DNA of 64,000 bases from Bacteroidaceae bacterium (GTDB lineage: Bacteria > Bacteroidota > Bacteroidia > Bacteroidales > Bacteroidaceae). A model generated the notes under the pieces. The model was not told where the DNA came from, searched no databases, and saw only the letters and a program-made list of their open reading frames with translations. Shown piece after piece: positions 60,645 to 64,000 of this stretch. Position numbers and translations under genes: made by a program. Positions within the stretch are counted from its first letter, which is position 1; the number at the start of each line of letters is the position of its first letter. Location: the NCBI GenBank assembly GCA_017465905.1, contig JAFTVE010000038.1, positions 1-64,000 on the forward strand, in the 5' to 3' direction.

Positions 60645-63002
60645 TTACTCACCTTGGAGTCTCTTGGCCATGGCTGCTGCAGCACGGCGTCCGTCGCCCA
60701 TGGCGAGGATTACCGTAGCACCACCACGCACGATGTCGCCCCCGGCATAGATGGTGGGTATGTTCGACTGCATGTCGTCGTTCACGGCAATGGTGTTCTT
60801 GCGACCCAGCTCGAGTCCCTTCACCGAGGTGGGCACGATGGGGTTGGGGCTCACACCTACGGCTACGATGGCCATGTCGATGTCGATGGTCTCGGTAGCA
60901 CCGGGGATGGCCACAGGGCTGCGTCGTCCGCTGGCATCGGGCTCGCCCAACTCCATCTTCTGCAGCACTACCTGCTTCACGCGGCCCTTCTCGTCGGCAA
61001 TGTACTCGATGGGGTTGTGCAGGGTGAGGAACTCTACGCCCTCCTCCTTGGCATGCTTCACCTCTTCTACACGGGCGGGCATCTCCTCCTCGCTGCGGCG
61101 ATAGATGATCATGGCACGCTCGGCACCGAGGCGAAGGGCTGTGCGCACCGAGTCCATGGCGGTGTTACCGCCACCGATGACGGCCACGCGCTTGCCGAAG
61201 ATGACGGGAGTGTCGGTCTCGGGGTTCGAGGCATCCATGAGGTTGACGCGGGTGAGGTATTCGTTCGATGAGAATATGCCTGTGCTGTTCTCGCCGGGGA
61301 TGTTCATGAAGTTGGGCAAGCCGGCACCTGAGGCGATGAAGATACCCTTGTATCCCTCGGCTTCGAGCTGCTCTACGGTGAGCGTCTTGCCTATGATGCA
61401 GTCCTTCACGAAGTGTACGCCAAGGCGGCGCAGACCCTCAATCTCTACATCCACGATGTGGTTGGGGAGGCGGAACTCGGGGATACCATACTTCAGCACA
61501 CCGCCAATCTCGTGCAGTGCCTCGTATACGGTGACGTCGAAGCCCTTCTTGGCCATGTCGCCGGCAAAGCTGAGGCCGGCGGGGCCTGAACCTACGACGG
61601 CAACCTTTATCAATTCTGAATTATGAATTATGAATTCTGAATTAGCCTTTGATGCTCCATGCTCTCTCTCATAGTCGGCAGCGAAGCGCTCGAGGTAGCC
61701 GATGGCTACGGGCTTGTACCCCATCTTGAGGTGTATGCAGCGGCTCTCGCACTGCTTCTCCTGCGGACATACGCGACCACATACGGCAGGCAGGGCCGAG
61801 GTGAGCTTGAGCACGCGGGCTGCTTCGAGTATCTCGCCACGCTCGATGTTCTTGATGAACGAGGGTATGTTGATGCTCACGGGGCATCCCTCCATACAGG
61901 TGGGGTTGGCGCAGTCGAGACAGCGCTTGGCCTCGGTGAGTGCCTGCTCCATGGTGAGTCCTTGGTTTACCTCCTCGCGCAGCTTGTGGCGACGGTAAGC
62001 GGGGTCGAGCTCGGGCATCACCTGGCGCTCTATGGCAGTGCGCTCCTTCGGCTTCATGCTCTTGCGCAGGGCCTCGCGCCATTCGCTGTTACGGTCGATG
62101 TTCAATTGACAATTGACAGTTGACAATTGACAATTGGCTGAGTTCTCTATTGCTGATTCTGAATTGTCAATTATTACGGGATGCACATGCTCGGGCTTCT
62201 CCATCTCATGTACTTCGATGTCCTTGAAGGCACCCATGCGCTTGAGCATCTCGTCGAAGTCTACCTGATGGCCGTCAAACTCGGGACCGTCGACACATAC
62301 AAACTTGGTCTTGCCGCCTACGGTGACACGGCAAGCACCGCACATACCCGTACCGTCTACCATGATCGTGTTGAGCGATACGTCGGTGGGTATCTCGTAT
62401 TTCTTGGTCAGTAAGCATACGAACTTCATCATGATGGCAGGGCCGATGGCAAAGCACTTGTCCACCTTCTCGCGCTTGATGATGCTCTCTATACCCTCGG
62501 TCACGAGGCCCTTGGTGCCGTATGAACCGTCATCGGTCATGATGACTACCTCGTCGGAGCTCTTGCGCACCTCCTCCTCTAATATAATAAGGTCTTTGGA
62601 GCGGCCTGCCAGTACCGAGATCACGTGGTTGCCCGCTGCCTTCAGCGCCTGTATGATGGGGAGCATGGGTGCTACACCTACGCCACCACCGGCACACACC
62701 ACCGTGCCGAAGTTCTCAATGTGGGTAGCTTGTCCGAGCGGACCTACGATATCGGCAATCTGGTCGCCTACGTTCAGGTCACAGATGGAGGTCGATGAGT
62801 GGCCTACCTTCTGGATGACCAGCGTGATGGTGCCCTTCTCTACATCGGCACCGGCAATGGTGAGGGGTACACGCTCGCCCTTCTCACCGAGGCGTACTAT
62901 AACAAAGTGGCCCGCCTTGCGTGAGCGTGCAATGAGCGGAGCGGTAATCTCAAGTTTGAAAACCTTCTCCGAAAACTGTTGTTTGCTTACTACAGTATAC
63001 AT
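60645..63002 (-). CDS. fused NfnAB-type NADH-dependent ferredoxin:NADP oxidoreductase
   Basis: 785 residues. The first part (about 1-275) is a flavodoxin-reductase-like NfnA/PyrK-type subunit with VCAGGGVGVAPM and the [2Fe-2S] ligands GMCGACRVTVGG...FVCVDGPEFDGHQVDF. The second part (about 325-785) is NfnB/GltD-like: CANPTCMEGCPV, VCGRVCPQEKQCESRC, two NADPH/FAD Rossmann motifs (VVGSGPAGLSFAGD, AVIGGGNTAMDS). The domain fusion is known in Bacteroidetes and is usually annotated as a bifunctional dihydroorotate dehydrogenase B NAD-binding subunit/glutamate synthase. Here two linkers carry in-frame AT-rich repeats. -7 box TACCTTTG at 63077-63070. Confidence 0.88.
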   Translation of the reverse strand: MYTVVSKQQFSEKVFKLEITAPLIARSRKAGHFVIVRLGEKGERVPLTIAGADVEKGTITLVIQKVGHSSTSICDLNVGDQIADIVGPLGQATHIENFGTVVCAGGGVGVAPMLPIIQALKAAGNHVISVLAGRSKDLIILEEEVRKSSDEVVIMTDDGSYGTKGLVTEGIESIIKREKVDKCFAIGPAIMMKFVCLLTKKYEIPTDVSLNTIMVDGTGMCGACRVTVGGKTKFVCVDGPEFDGHQVDFDEMLKRMGAFKDIEVHEMEKPEHVHPVIIDNSESAIENSANCQLSTVNCQLNIDRNSEWREALRKSMKPKERTAIERQVMPELDPAYRRHKLREEVNQGLTMEQALTEAKRCLDCANPTCMEGCPVSINIPSFIKNIERGEILEAARVLKLTSALPAVCGRVCPQEKQCESRCIHLKMGYKPVAIGYLERFAADYEREHGASKANSEFIIHNSELIKVAVVGSGPAGLSFAGDMAKKGFDVTVYEALHEIGGVLKYGIPEFRLPNHIVDVEIEGLRRLGVHFVKDCIIGKTLTVEQLEAEGYKGIFIASGAGLPNFMNIPGENSTGIFSSNEYLTRVNLMDASNPETDTPVIFGKRVAVIGGGNTAMDSVRTALRLGAERAMIIYRRSEEEMPARVEEVKHAKEEGVEFLTLHNPIEYIADEKGRVKQVVLQKMELGEPDASGRRSPVAIPGATETIDIDMAIVAVGVSPNPIVPTSVKGLELGRKNTIAVNDDMQSNIPTIYAGGDIVRGGATVILAMGDGRRAAAAMAKRLQGE
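61611..61644. repeat. in-frame TGAATTA repeat in the nfnAB-like gene
   Basis: Units AATTCTGAATTATG, AATTATG, AATTCTGAATTA, translated on the minus strand as NSEFIIHNSELI between the cysteine-rich and the FAD Rossmann regions. Confidence 0.75.
62102..62173. repeat. in-frame AATTGAC repeats in the nfnAB-like gene
   Basis: Two blocks (62102-62137 and 62146-62173) of AATTGAC and AATTGTC units translated as NCQLSTVNCQLN and NSESAIENS, at the boundary of the NfnA and NfnB halves. Confidence 0.75.
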
Positions 63003-63152
63003 AGTGTTCTGTATTTATTGTTTTATATCTATTTTGTTCGTTTTATGACATTTTATTGTCAATTGGCCGCAAAGGTAAGCATTTCTTTTTAGAATAGTGG
63101 CTGTTAGTACCAGTTTTGTGCATAATAATATTCGCTTATTTGTAGCATAAGG

Positions 63153-63983
63153 CTACATTGCATCGAAGAATGCCACTACCAGTTCGGCCACCTTCCGTGT
63201 CTTCTTGCTCAGGCGGTGGTTCTCGCCCTCCACGACTATCAGCTCGGCAGCCTCGCCATAGGTCTTCACGAAGTCCTCGCTACACCACATCGGCACCAGT
63301 CGGTCGTTGCCGCCGTGGATGATTCTCACGGGGCCTCGGTATGCTCCGGCGGTGCCGTAGATGTCGAGCTGCTGTGTGCTGAGCAGGTACTCGCGCCCCA
63401 GCTTCATCATCTTGAAGCAGCGCACATATTCGGGTGGGTCGGCAGGGTTGAACTTGGCGTCGAAGAGTCGGCCATTGCGGCAAGCGTTCTTGAGCACCGA
63501 TGCCGGAGCCAGCAGTGCCAGCCCGTAGAGCGGCTTGGCTGTGTGTTCTTGGCTGGCTATGCGCCCGGCTGTCATCGAGGCCACCACACCCCCTTGCGAG
63601 TGGCCCAGCAGACCTATCTTGCTCACGTAGGGCAGCGAGCAGGCATAGTCCCACATGGCCAGCGCGTCGGCAATCTCCTTCTCTATGGTCATCAGCTGCA
63701 TCTCGCCCTCGCTGCTCCAGTGTCCGCCAAAGTCGAAGCGTATGGAGGCTATGCCCGCCTTGGCGAGCTGCTTGGCTATCTTGGGCATGGGGGTGAAGTT
63801 CTTGCTCGAGAAGATGCCGTGCATGAGTATCACCAGCGGACAGCTGTCTGTCGCGGTATCAAAGCCGTCGGGTAGGGTGAGTGTCATGGCCAGTCCGCCC
63901 TGCGGTCCGCTAACCTTGTAGTCCTTAGCATACATCCATTGCCCCAGCAGGGCAACGATGAGGATTGTTATAATTCGTTTCAT
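63153..63983 (-). CDS. exported alpha/beta hydrolase
   Basis: 276 residues with a signal peptide (MKRIITILIVALLGQWMYA). The serine hydrolase fold includes the oxyanion region MHGIFSSKNF, the nucleophile elbow LGHSQGGV, and IHGGNDRLVP and GENHRLS for Asp and His. Likely a periplasmic esterase, lipase or peptidase of the S33-like group; substrate unknown. The 5' region lies at the window edge. Confidence 0.85.
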   Translation of the reverse strand: MKRIITILIVALLGQWMYAKDYKVSGPQGGLAMTLTLPDGFDTATDSCPLVILMHGIFSSKNFTPMPKIAKQLAKAGIASIRFDFGGHWSSEGEMQLMTIEKEIADALAMWDYACSLPYVSKIGLLGHSQGGVVASMTAGRIASQEHTAKPLYGLALLAPASVLKNACRNGRLFDAKFNPADPPEYVRCFKMMKLGREYLLSTQQLDIYGTAGAYRGPVRIIHGGNDRLVPMWCSEDFVKTYGEAAELIVVEGENHRLSKKTRKVAELVVAFFDAM

Positions 63984-64000
63984 AGTGTTTTGGTGTTTTT

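Overview
The window is a chromosomal stretch from a Bacteroidales bacterium, most likely Prevotellaceae or a close gut or oral relative. The evidence is a partial fimbrillin-family protein, a type B secretion-sorting (CHU_C-like) domain, a fused NfnAB-type oxidoreductase, a bifunctional DAHP synthase/chorismate mutase, BT4734-like primase, DUF4248 and DUF4924 proteins, and promoters with the Bacteroidetes -7 motif TAnnTTTG (often TTTG-N19..21-TAnnTTTG) instead of -35/-10 boxes. Genus is not determinable from the sequence alone.

Layout. 1-8.9 kb is accessory: the end of a fimbrillin-like surface protein, a DUF4160/DUF2442 pair, a HEPN-type Abi_2 gene lying between two long copies of an intergenic repeat, then a same-strand module of S24 peptidase, two small unknown genes, M15 peptidase, primase-helicase and DUF4248. 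9-18.3 kb holds an M13 peptidase, a purine permease, an ABC-F ATPase, a CE7-like esterase and an aromatic amino acid locus. There an aminotransferase is fused to DAHP synthase/chorismate mutase, and the gene is preceded by what looks like a Phe/Tyr ribosome-mediated attenuator. 18.4-19.5 kb is a scar with a surface-protein tail, a truncated ISAs1 transposase and tandem and inverted repeats. 19.5-64 kb is mostly housekeeping: prs, ruvC, tRNA-Ala, ttcA, the nfeD-floA pair, fmt/ClC/sua5/prfC, aspS, purC/phoH/fur, panCD, rfbD, rel, uxaC, uvrA, a UvrD-family helicase and an NfnAB fusion. A lipoprotein version of the URO-D fold, a GH43 enzyme, a large membrane Sel1-repeat protein and a lipase-like hydrolase are interspersed.

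Genes acting together: panC-panD make pantothenate. prfC-sua5-clc-fmt form a compact minus-strand translation-related operon. fur-phoH-purC lie in one direction. nfeD-floA make a membrane microdomain pair. The sorting-domain protein, uvrA and the helicase are tightly linked. The attenuator would couple aromatic biosynthesis to charged tRNA-Phe/Tyr.

Cross-cutting signals. AT-rich short tandem repeats (units like TTGACAA or TGAATTA) occur between genes and also inside genes, where they form linkers (nfnAB fusion, primase), supply stop codons (M15, primase) and sit exactly at the aminotransferase-DAHP synthase junction. One nearly identical block of about 36 bp, containing a promoter, lies upstream of aspS, panC and a DUF4924 gene. 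The best candidates for undescribed biology are the attenuator plus fusion, the repeat-driven remodelling of reading frames, and the repeated promoter block.
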